Assembly: GCA_951394405.1 (NCBI GenBank)
Contig: OX596338.1
Location: forward strand, 992,001-1,056,000
DNA: 64,000 bases
Direction: 5' to 3'
From: Coprinellus micaceus
Taxonomy: Eukaryota > Basidiomycota > Agaricomycetes > Agaricales > Psathyrellaceae
Within the stretch, counting starts at the first letter, position 1, and each line of letters begins with the position of its first letter. Position numbers and translations under genes: made by a program. The notes beneath the pieces are model-generated. The model saw nothing but the letters and a program-made list of their open reading frames with translations, was not told where the DNA came from and made no database searches. Positions 54,366 through 64,000 of the stretch are shown here, piece after piece.

Positions 54366-56519
54366 CTAGCATAGCTGCAAGAAACTCGTATCGATCCCAT
54401 GACTAAAGTCCCAAATGCATATCGTCTGTGTAACCAAGTTCGTCAGGACACATCCCCCAAAGAAACCCAAAATAAATGAACGCACCTGATCCTCCCCGCA
54501 ACTCACAATCTTCGTACAATCCGCCGCCACACAAAAGATCCTCCCCGTATGCGGGCCCGTCAAATCCGCAATAAGCATCCCGCTCACCCGATCCCACACC
54601 TTGATACTCAAGTCATAGCTCCCACTGATCACAAAGTCGTCGTTCAACAAAACGCTCCTGACAAGGCCGGTATGGTGCCAGGGGGCAACTGACGACGTCG
54701 GTCTGCTGCTCGTGACGCTCATATTCGAGGGAGGGTTGTGGAAGATCGGGTGGTTAGGCGAGAGAGGCTCGGCGACGGTCTGAAGCCACGAGTTGGTGCG
54801 TTGCATCATCCCTGCGGCTTGTGACCCTAGGCTTGGTAGACCCACGGGAGTTGAACTACTATGGGGAGCACCGCCGTGCCCACCAACGCCATGTCCACAG
54901 CTCGGGCACATACTCCCACCCGTTCCACCCATGTCATAATCGTGACTCGGGGCGGGCGCAGGTGGGAACGGAAGAGGCGGGAGAAGCTTCTTCGCTTGGT
55001 GGGGGGGCGGGTTGGTGTGGTCAGGCGACGTCGACCATCCTTGGAGAGTCGTGACATCAAATAACCGAATGTGTTTGTCGGAAGACCCGGAGATGACGAT
55101 CGGGGGTTTGAAGTCGATGGAGGCGATCCCGCGGGAGTGGTGGTTGTCGAAAGTGCGAAGGCATTTGCCTGTCTTTGCGGACCAGAGGCGGATGGAGCGG
55201 TCGCCTGACCCTGTGCAGATGTAGGAGCCGGAGAGGGAGACGGTGTTCACGGCTGCTCGGTGTTCGTCCAGGACGAAGAGAGGGTCGAGGTCTGGGAAAG
55301 AGTACACTCGTACTGTCCTGTCTGTATTTGATACATCAATATCTGCTAAGCGCTGTAGGAGGCGCGCCTCGATTACTGACCTTTCGAGCAGGAGACCAGG
55401 TACTCCTCGTTGAACCTCACGCAGAGGACGCTGTCTTCGTGATCTGACAGAACCTTCACCACTTCGTTGGTGTTTATGTTCCACAAACCAACACGCTTAT
55501 CGCTCCCAGCGCTCGCAAGGTAGCCATTGCCTACGCAGATGCTCAACACGGAGCTCGTGTGCACCCCGCTTATGACACGGTCAACCATCCTCGTGCCCAA
55601 GTTCCATTCCCTGATCGTCCTATCACGCGACCCGGTGAATAGCACTTGCCTTCCGGTGTCGGGGTAGGTGTAGAGTTGAAGACAGTAGATGGTCGAGGTA
55701 TGACCACCGTTGTTCAGCGAACCCTTCGTCTGGAGGGGCGAGAGTCGGTAGGACTGGGTGAGGAATCGGTTCCTCAAGCGCACATGAGTCTGATGGAGCA
55801 GCTTGTAATCTGGCTTTCGCCTCGCCGACCCAGGGTCCGACGCAGCATTGAATCCCACAGGCGCCGAGTGCCTGGATCGCTGAGACGCCTTATTCTTCAT
55901 CCCCAAAGACGACTGAATCGCCATCGTGTCCAACTCGACATGCATCTGGGTCAACTCCGCCTTGGCCTCCTCCACGCTCTCCACGGTGAGCGCTGGCGCT
56001 GGATCGGGCTCATAGTCGGAGTCGGAGTCCCCTATGCCCTCGTCATCGGAATGGTCCTGGCGAATGTCGTGATCGCGCCTGCGGCGTAACCGCCGATTGC
56101 CTCTGGGCGGCTGTGAGGCGTTGGGCGGTGCGTCCCAAGTCCAGCCTCGGGCGGCACAAAGAGTCTTCCAGAGCGACTGGTCGTTGGCGAGGCGCTGCCA
56201 CTGCTTGTTGACGAGGCCGCAGAGGAGGAGAGTTTGTGCTGGGAGATGAGAGAGGACTTGGAGAGCGAGTTCGGCGGGGAGAGTCTATCATATCTGTGTT
56301 AGGGATGCAATGAGATGTGGGGTGAAGAAACGGGCGTACCCCGACGATGTCGAACTGGAGCAATGGGGTGATCTGTTGCTGGACGAGTGCGAGGCGGGAC
56401 CGAGGCAACGAAGCCAGAAGCTGGAGAGCGAGTCCTGCGACATGTCAACGACAACTCTCCATTCAAGTTCGAGTCTGAGACGCACCCTCCCTGTCCTCGA
56501 CAGACATCTGAACCTCCAT
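54366..56519 (-). CDS. F-box/WD40-repeat protein (SCF substrate receptor)
   Basis: Exons 56486-56519, 56340-56434, 55381-56284, 54486-55321, 54366-54425; 1929 nt, 642 residues. The F-box lies near residues 44-85: FDIVGTLPAELALQVLSHLP with LLLCGLVNKQWQRLANDQSL. After an acidic linker (DSDSDYEPDPAP) and helix, WD40 blades follow: GRQVLFTGSRDRTIREWNLG, GNGYLASAGSDKRVGLWNIN, EEYLVSCSKDRTVRVYSFPD, GSYICTGSGDRSIRLWSAKT, PPIVISGSSDKHIRLFDVTT, NDDFVISGSYDLSIKVWDRV and CTKIVSCGEDQTICIWDFSH. An insertion of about 125 residues, Pro/His/Gly-rich with CPSCGHG, splits the fifth and sixth blades. This is the Cdc4/Pop1/Met30 architecture, but I cannot assign an orthologue. Confidence 0.9.
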
Positions 56520-57570
56520 GGTGGTAGTCCGGGTTCAAGGGCGGTTTCAGCTGAGAAATGGTTTACTCCCTTTCACTTGCGGCGTCCAGGCCATATTTCT
56601 GGGGTTGGCAGGGGAAACGAGAGCGGTTGAAATGGCAACGGGACTTGATACCGCCTGCACGTGGATGATCGCAGACCACACTCCATGCATGAAGGTGCGA
56701 AGGGCTCTCTGCCATAGATATCGGGTCTTGGGTATCAGAAGGTCTCTCATTGGGCGTTGGAACTGCAACTGAAAGTATCAGCAACGCCCTGATTAGCATG
56801 TCTAACCAATCGTGGCCTCCTCGGACTTTGGGAGGCTTTGGAAGCTTGGGTAACTGGGTAGAGGCCCCTAATAGTGTCGATACGAGTGCATCTACTCCAC
56901 ACCCCAGGAATAGACAGTTTGAGACCATTTCTTGCTTTAAATTTAAGTACAAGAACCTGCAGGAACTCACCGTCTCCTTGAAGGAGCGCAACGCGCTTGA
57001 CGGCATCGAATCAGAACGCTGAAGAGGGTACAATTGCGACCTGGTTCTCGGCCTTGGATTTCGTTATTCGCGGACGACAACCGTCATCGTCGCCTGGATG
57101 CAAGCACATCCAACGATGGAAGCCAAAGTGCGGGTTGGCCCGAAGCGTTGCCGACGAGCCATCAATCCGGCGCTTATTGTCCTCAACAAGGCGTGGGCGC
57201 TTGTATTGTTCTCGCTTGCTCTTGTCCTCTACAATGCATGGGTCGCACCCGGCGAGAACAGCATTGTGCTGACACCTGACACCGGGGTAACCGAGGGTTC
57301 TTGGTCGAATAATAAAAGGGCCCCACTGGCACGGGTTCAGGTCCATTCCATCCCCCTCATCACCGAGTGCGATCGCTTTCTCGTTGCAAGCAGGTTTTCT
57401 TGCCCTTTCGTCTCTCTTTTAGCCTCCCTTCCTTCTCATTCACTTTCTCTCGAGTGCTTGGTCACTTGCAACGTATCCTAGAGAGCGTTCATTGCACTTC
57501 GTCTTCACGCCACACACACAACCCCCACCTATCATCACTTTCACTTGTTTCGAGCTAACGATCTTCAATC
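56520..57570. other. Divergent intergenic region, about 1 kb
   Basis: Between two divergent start codons. Short frames only (for example 57098-57481, with one hydrophobic run). The 100 bp before 57571 are C/A/T-rich (CACACACAACCCCC) as in fungal leaders. GGGCGCTT at 57195-57202. Confidence 0.45.
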
Positions 57571-58812
57571 ATGGCCAACACACGAACAAGTACGTCTTCA
57601 CCGAGCTATCTGTGGACTTGATACTGATAATATATACAGTCTACTTCTTTGGCCTGAACGGCGTCCGATTCCTCAGCATCGTCTCTCTCATCCTCGTCTT
57701 CGCCTCCTCAATTCTCGTTATGGTCACGAACATCAAGGCTGTAAACGCTTTCGAAGCTGCCAAGGGGCAAAACTCTACAGAAGCGCACAGCATGGTAGAC
57801 TGCGACTATATCGAAGGTAGCACAGTCCCCAATCAGCCTGCTGGCGCCTTCTGGGCCGTCGTCGCCACTCTCCTCATCATCTTCCAGACTATCATCCTCT
57901 TCCGTGAGTTCCCACTCTCGCCGAATATCGGTCCACATCCAAGACTAATTTTGAATCTAGTCTCTGAAGTCTCATGGCCCATGTCCTTCTTCGACCGTTT
58001 CTTCCCCGTCCTCGGCTCAGACTTCGGTCTCGGTGCCCTCGGGATCTTCCAAGGCCTCATCGCCACGCAAATCCTCTCGCACCACGTCGACGACTTCACC
58101 CTCGTCGCCGCCTTCTTCCTCTTCGCTCTCGGATGCGTGAACATGCTCCTCGGCCTCATCTTCCGCGAGGGTGCCAAGGTCAAGCGTTCCATCCGAGGGT
58201 GGCGCGCCGAGAAGAGTGGTGTTCTCCCCACCTCGAACGCCAACATCTCTGGCCCGTACGGCGACCGCCCCACTTTCGGAACGCCTGTGACCCTCCCTGG
58301 GTACCAGAGTGAGAAGGGATACCTTGGCCAAGCGTACGGCGTCGACAGGACCGGCTCTGTGTCCAGTTTCGACTCGACTTCCAAGTCTGGTATGGGCTTT
58401 GGAAGGCAAGGCGAGAAGGCCGCTGGACTCCGAGGTAAGTTTAGTTCTGGCCCTATCGTCGGGTGACGATTACTTACGACTCCTTGCAGGGTTCATGCTC
58501 CAGAAACCCGAAGAATCTCTCCCTCGCTACGTCACGCCTCCCGCCTCGACTGCCCACGGCGGTGTGACCCGAAGCAACTCGACGACGAGCAGCTGGTCAA
58601 GCCCCACGCACTACACCCAGGAGACCAAGCAGACTCAGCTGCGCGAGGCTATTATGAACCAGGTGCAGCCCTCGTACGAGAGGAGCAGGTCCAGGGGACG
58701 CGCCGAGGACGATGACGAAGACATGTATGAGGAGGATGTGAGCAGGAGCTCAACGCCTGCACCCAAGCGTGTTCAGGAGCCCGCTTTCAAGTCTAGCCAG
58801 ACTGCACTCTGA
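57571..58812 (+). CDS. Conserved fungal four-TM membrane protein (DUF7598-like)
   Basis: Exons 57571-57589, 57640-57903, 57961-58434, 58490-58812; 1080 nt, 359 residues. TM segments: VRFLSIVSLILVFASSILVM, AFWAVVATLLIIFQTIILFL, a short hydrophobic LGALGIFQGLIATQIL and LVAAFFLFALGCVNMLLGLI. The start IYFFGLNGVRFLSI and the SWPMSFFDRFFPVLGSDFGL stretch after TM2 are typical of a fungal family of unknown function; I tentatively relate it to DUF7598. The cytoplasmic C-terminal half is Ser/Gly/Pro-rich with charged repeats (RSRSRGRAEDDDEDMYEEDV). Probably a plasma- or endomembrane protein. Confidence 0.8.
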
Positions 58813-59973
58813 ATGGCGGGGTGCTCTCCACGATGATGGTAACGACGCGTTCACTCTACGACCTCGGACATTCAATCTACTCTACGCCTCCGCCAGCACG
58901 GACATTGTTCTAATCCCTCATGGTTGACCCCACATTCACGCTCGAACACTTTCTCCCCTTTACGACGACATCACGACGACTCGTCCTCACCTTGCATAAT
59001 CATCAGCCTTTTAGAGTAGCTTTCGACCTTAATCTTCTCGCATTTCTTATGTAGCTCCCAGTAGAGATGGCACACATGACCTGTACAATATCATGATCGC
59101 GGCAGGATATCGCATCGCTCTTCCACCTACCTCGTTGTGTGTTTCCGTGCGACCCCCCTCGCATGTGCATAGCAGTGCGGTACTGGATATGCGGTCGTAA
59201 ACTAGAACCGCCTGAACCGCAGTCCTCAAACACACCCTCGTGCAGCCTTAAACACTCCCGGCCCTTCGGGTAGCTCTCTAGAGCACTGCGAACTCAGAGG
59301 TTATCTACAGAACATCTCGCCACCAAATGGGCCAGTTCCTGCGAGGGCAGTGATATTTTCGTCTGAGCGCTCAACAACGCCGTTTCGTTAATCACCACAT
59401 GGAGAGTGGCCACGGGGAAGCATACGGATCTACCTGCCTCACTCTTCCTCGAATTCAGAATTCCGTCGCGGTTCCGTTCTCCCAATATTACCAACGTTTC
59501 CATGTCTCCAAGTCCTCTCATGTCAATGTCACCTCGACCAATACATTGACCCTCCATCTGTGACTTATCTCTTCACTCGCAAGGCGCTGCAACGCCGACA
59601 TCTTGCACCGCATTTCTCTGCAAAAGTCAGGATGCCAACAATTGAGTCATTCGGGAGAGCGCCCATCTATGACACTGACCAGGTTCCCTCTAGGGCGGGT
59701 GTATTTAAGGAGATGCTGTACCCCAAGCCATCACCTCCCTAACAGCCACCAGAATTCGGCTTCAAAGCTTCAGAACTCGTGGCTAGCGTCCATCTCTTTA
59801 CCTCCTACCACTCCCATTTCATAAAGCCACGGTTCACGAGCGCTACCCCAAGTCCATTTCCCCTTCATATTCCTTCTGCGATCGACGTTTACGACACAGA
59901 AGACCAGCGACATACCGCTAAACGCCCGAGAATCCAAGACCAATACGAGTAGAGAAGACGTGTAGTCCGGACT
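58813..59973. other. 1.2-kb intergenic region, no supportable gene
   Basis: Tandem intergenic space between the four-TM gene and the large F-box gene. Frames below 90 codons without family resemblance; no RNA gene seen. Confidence 0.45.
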
Positions 59974-62900
59974 ATGGCGGATGTTCAAGTAGCTCTGCCA
60001 ATCCCCATCCCCCCAAGCCAGGTCGTCGCCGTACCGGCGGCTCTAGAGCCTGATCGTGTAGCCACTGGTGCGGTGATAATCCCCTCCCCCGAGTCGAACG
60101 CCCCAATCGCCCCAACATCCCCAACACTCGAATCTGTCGCGCCCCTAGCCACCTTATCCAACACCACCATCGCAGCGGGCCCTTCTACTACGATGGATGC
60201 AAATGAAACTTCTGCGGAGGTCGAGACGCCCATAACGGAAACTGTTGGAGCGCCTGGGGATGCTGTTAGACCAGCGGAGACGGAAGGCGCCCAGGCGGAG
60301 GAGGGAGGCGCTGGCGGAGACGAGACAGGGGCGTCACAATTAGCCGAGGGGCAGTTGCCGACGGCCTCTGACGACAACAACACGACGAACGATGATAGTG
60401 AGCCCTACACCGTCCTCTAGCCCTCGTAATCGGGATCTAAATAGAGTTCACAAGATGCTGGAGGTGATTCCAATAACCAAAACGAAGGTATGTAGCCAGC
60501 CATTGGGGTTACTATCGAGGTTCTGACAACACTCAAAGAAGACGGTGTGCCTCCAAGAATACCATTAGTAGTACCCGTAATTCCTCCTATTCCTAATTCC
60601 GTACCGAACGACGGTGGTGAGTGCCTTGTTTTGGGCTTCAGTTTGACTCTAATGTGGAATCCAGCAGATGACGAGGAACCGACCCCAAACGAAGAACCAC
60701 TGTTCACCAGGCCCGAATTCGAAGACCTACCACTGCCAGCATTGGACGAGCTGTTTCCCTTTCACGAGGAGGAAGCCATTGACATTGGGCCAAATTTTGA
60801 GGGCGTGTTCGTCGTCTACGGGCCCGTATACGACATTCCCATGCCATTCAGCGAGTTGGAGGATACCGAGTTGCCAGAGGTGGTGAAAGGGAACTTTGCG
60901 TCATTCTTCCAGCTGAAGTGCGGACACGAGTTCTATCGTACGTGTATTTCTTCCATCTCTACCTTTTCAGGGTACTAAGGGGGTTGCAGGCAACTATGTG
61001 CGCGGAAACACTATGCGGCGACTACGAACGGCGAAGGATGGGGTCAAGGGCAAGCCCAACGCTCTCCAAGGTGTTCTGCAGCTGCCCGCTGAGCTTCTAT
61101 TCGATATTCTCGAGCTGGCACACCCCATGGATCTCATGCACCTTTCGCGGACGTCGAAGGATCTTCGGAAGGTTGTCCTTAGCAAACGTAGCGAGCCGGT
61201 GTGGAAGGCCGCATACGGCAACTACGACGAGCTCAATACACCACCGGAGGATATCCCTTACCCGAGGTGGACCGCGATGATGTACGACGATGCGCGATGC
61301 GACGTGAGTCACTTCCTTCGACTACTCTCTGATTTCCCTGAAACACGGTGGTTATCGAACCTGCTTTCTGACTCGTACTGACGGCTTTCAACGTAGTTCT
61401 GTGGCGACCCTGGCGCACTTCTAGACTTTGCACTAGGCGAACACTATTGCGAGAGGTGCCAGAGCAAGTACCTCATCGAGCAAAGTCAACTATCGGACAT
61501 CACGGAAGAGTTCCCCCGCCTCCTTCCTACCCTCTTCCAGCTTCTACCCGCAACATACCGACAATGTGCGCTCCTGTCTTTACTTCACCCACCCGTTGTT
61601 GTCGCTAACCCAAATTTCTTCTTCAGCTGGTGGCAAATATCAGTGCTATTATGAGTCGGACAGCAACGCACGGTACAGGCGGGCAGATGTTGAGAAGATG
61701 GTTGAGGAGCTGAAGACATGGTTCATGACTATCGACGAGGGGATGATTCCGGAGGCTGGGCAACAGTTCGAGGAATGGTGTGAACCCCAGATGAAGAAGG
61801 CTCGTTCACTATCCGACGTAAGTACCAACTACCAGTGAGTGAGCCCGGTAGCTAACATCCCCCTGTAGAACGCGCAAATGTTCAACAACTGGGCGACAAA
61901 CTTCTACTACAACCTCTGCACAGAACTGTCGATGAAGCAAAGGGCACTGGCTGAATTGTGAGTGGAGTGCTTGCTGATATATCCGCAAAGTGTGGCTCAC
62001 GGTCCGCTAGGTGCATGAAGCGGTTCGCGAAGACGGGGTATGATGAGCAGGATACGACTTCAGCAATCTCCGACGTCTATTACTACTTCCGCAGCTATGA
62101 GGTCTGGGAGATCTCTCCAAAAAGTGCGCCGTTCCTCACAGATGCATGGCCTTCCGCGAGACTAATATCATCATGCCTCAGCCCTCGAAAAACACAAGGG
62201 CGAGATCATTTCCAAGATCGAGGTCCAAAAGCTCGACCGTATGAAGCGCGAGCGACGTGTAATTGTCGACAAGACGTACGAAGACTACAAGAAAGTGCTC
62301 AGGCCCGAGGAGTGGGCCGGACTGCCTCCGTCTGACATCGTTACCTGCGAAGACGTCTTCTCCGAGTATATTGCCCAAGATACGCTCACTGATGTGAAGG
62401 AGCTCGACCTCATCAAGGCTATGGCTGCCTTCCCCGAAGCCATCGACAACTGGCACTTCAACCGACAGAAGGAACTGTACGACCTTCTGCCAGGCGTCGA
62501 GATTGAGGACGAGTACGTTGAGCTCGACGAGAAGGAGAGGGAGGGTCTGTCGGATGAAGAGATCGACAAGCGGACAAAGGAGCTACGCAGGGCGAAGAAG
62601 GCATCGATGAAGGCGAAGATGGACGAACGGATGAAGCTCGCGCGAACGATGTTTAGCTGCATTTCGTGCAAGAACGGACGACACTCAGGACTTGCAGTGT
62701 TTGGCTGGAAAGAAGCGTGTGTGCATATGGCCGGTAGCTACTCCCACTACTTCCATTCGAACTGGGAGTTCTGCAGCGTTGGGTACGCAGCAGCTTCCTC
62801 GCTGATCTCCCAGCTGGGCCTGGACCCCGACACTGCGACGCTGGAGGAGGTGGATGCCAAGGACGCGAGGTTCCTCTGCATGAACTGCCCGACGAAATCG

Positions 62901-63474
62901 CATAAGCGAGTGCAGGGAAGGAAGGCGTATACTTGGAGAGAGTGCGTGATGCATGCCGTGGAGAAGCAGGAAGACTTCACGCATGCGATTCCAACCTGTC
63001 TGCTCCTGTCGGAGGACGCGACGGCCTTCATCAGGTCCCACGAACTTCCCCATCCTGTTCCTCGGCGAGTCAACTGGTCCTGCAACCACTGCCCCGAGCA
63101 CCTCGAGAAAGCCGCAACGTTCAAGGACGCCGAGAAGCACGTCAAGGAGTCGCACGCCATCGAGAAGCCGGTCAAGGGTGTGGATGTGATCTACCTCCAC
63201 GGCAGATTCGAGCGGAACCATAATGGCAAGCGACGTCCAATCTTCCACTACGGCGTCGAGCCAACATGTCATCTGGTCTGCCAGCTATGTCGGCAAGGCA
63301 AGGTACGGCGGCTCTGGACTATTCAAGCACTCGTTCCCCATCTGTACCATTCGTGAGTCTCTTTGCACCTTCGATGCTCTGTATCGGTTACTGATTCGTC
63401 CCGGCCACAGACACGGAATTACCATGCCTCGGTCAACCAGAGATTACTCTAAAATCGAGGTGTACGCAACATGA
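59974..63474 (+). CDS. Large F-box protein with four CxxC...H zinc-finger-like units
   Basis: Ten exons: 59974-60397, 60539-60616, 60665-60937, 60990-61303, 61397-61565, 61627-61817, 61869-61957, 62011-62123, 62182-63352, 63411-63474; 2886 nt, 961 residues. The first 250 residues are acidic and disordered (Pro/Ala/Glu-rich), ending in a region that contains KCGHEFYR. The F-box follows: LQLPAELLFDILELAHPMDL and LSRTSKDLRKVVLSKRSEPV. A HYCERCQSKYL motif and helical segments lead to a charged coiled coil (LSDEEIDKRTKELRRAKKAS). The last 260 residues hold four units with CxxC and downstream His pairs (CISC, CMNC, CNHC, CQLC), suggesting zinc binding. Predicted SCF receptor; substrate unknown. Confidence 0.85.
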
Positions 63475-63714
63475 ACACGGCCCATTATCATCCCATCTTT
63501 TGTCCTGCATGCATCTACACATTTCGTTCTGCCCTCATCATTCGCACCCTACTATGCCTCAATACCCACTGATCCTTGTAGAATATCAAATTTAGTGCTT
63601 CCTACCGACATCGTGTACCGACCCCAGATAGCTTTATCGTTACACCCCGCTTGTCTCGTTCCCATCTTCAGTGATCTCCAACGGTCCCACACGGAATGGG
63701 AGACCGTTCGCTAA

Positions 63715-64000
63715 GTCATCCTACGACTCCAGAAATCCTTCGTGTACCTCACCATAGATGGGTTTATCGACCTCCAAGGAGTTCACGAACTTAGCGCCCC
63801 CTTCCTTGAAACGCTCATCGTCTCGAGCTGGGGACTCCGCAATTCCCCCGGCGACCCCCTTGTCTGCTGGACTCGCGCTTCTCGCAAGTCTAACTTACCT
63901 ACATATCTCGCAAATACAGGACCGTCCAGTTGGTTATGTTTGTCGTCCTCCCTCGATTAAAAACCTTGGAGATCCACGACCGCTTCAAGCGGCTATTGGG
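63715..64000 (+). CDS. F-box/LRR-like fragment running off the window, possibly degenerate
   Basis: The sequence encodes LRR-like pieces in two frames: KSFVYLTIDGFIDLQGVHEL and SAPFLETLIVSSWGLRN (63730-63840), then, after a possible intron ending in ATACAG at 63919, LPRLKTLEIHDRFKRLL (63951-64000), which matches LPHLKTLEIHDKDLRSL of the F-box gene at 43269. A TAA at 63712-63714 interrupts upstream sequence in the same frame (DLQRSHTEWETVR). So this is either a gene with unresolved introns or a decaying copy. Confidence 0.35.

Noticed and set aside
57098..57481. 127-codon frame with one hydrophobic run
   Set aside because: No conserved features and located in the divergent promoter region of two well-supported genes.
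1..64000. CRISPR arrays, insertion sequences, LTR elements, intact transposase or reverse-transcriptase genes
   Set aside because: Looked for repeated spaced units and polymerase/integrase motifs; none seen.

Overview
The window is nuclear DNA of a filamentous, mushroom-type basidiomycete (Agaricomycetes-like). Genes are split by many introns of about 40-100 nt with GTRNGT donors, coding GC is moderately high, and the gene set combines single-copy eukaryotic housekeeping genes with large fungal-specific F-box families and a NACHT-TPR receptor. Introns were placed by hand from splice consensus, reading-frame continuity and family conservation. For almost every multi-exon model the summed exons are a multiple of three; the one exception (glutamine synthetase family) is one base short. 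I see no tRNA, rRNA, CRISPR array or intact transposon.

Left part (1-12.5 kb): the 3' end of an F-box/LRR-type gene, a glutamine-synthetase-fold gene (-) with an apparent 1-nt deletion, and a divergent NLR-like NACHT-TPR gene (+). A gene-poor stretch of about 5.7 kb follows, with clustered ACGCGT hexamers, a short telomere-type repeat and an 18-bp palindrome. A conserved gene of unknown function lies at 12.5-13.3 kb, followed by 3.6 kb with no gene I can support.

Middle (16.9-31.6 kb) is a dense housekeeping block: mRNA capping enzyme (-), SKP1 (-), divergent mitochondrial ribosomal protein bL27m (+), dynactin p27/DCTN6 (+), an ABM/Dabb-like protein (-), a four-TM membrane protein with a long disordered tail (-), a small unknown protein (+), the vacuolar phospholipase ATG15 (+) and the splicing factor CLF1/Crooked-neck (-).

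32-47 kb is an F-box cluster: five single-exon F-box genes on both strands, interleaved with a diverged Cdc20/Cdh1-type APC/C activator, a WDR53-like WD40 protein and a Tim17/22/23-like membrane protein. Two of the F-box genes are inverted paralogues, one lacking a coiled coil of about 50 residues. All five share a C-terminal signature.

Right part (48-64 kb): two tandem Thr/Ser-rich single-pass membrane proteins with conserved intron positions, an F-box/WD40 protein (-), a four-TM fungal membrane protein (+), a 961-residue F-box protein with four CxxC...H...H zinc-finger-like units (+), and the start of another F-box/LRR-like locus.

The recurring theme is ubiquitin ligation: SKP1, eight or nine F-box-type genes (two of them partial and called from LRR-like sequence) and an APC/C co-activator lie within 64 kb. 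The F-box proteins would plug into SCF complexes through the SKP1 encoded here. Physical clustering does not by itself show co-function.
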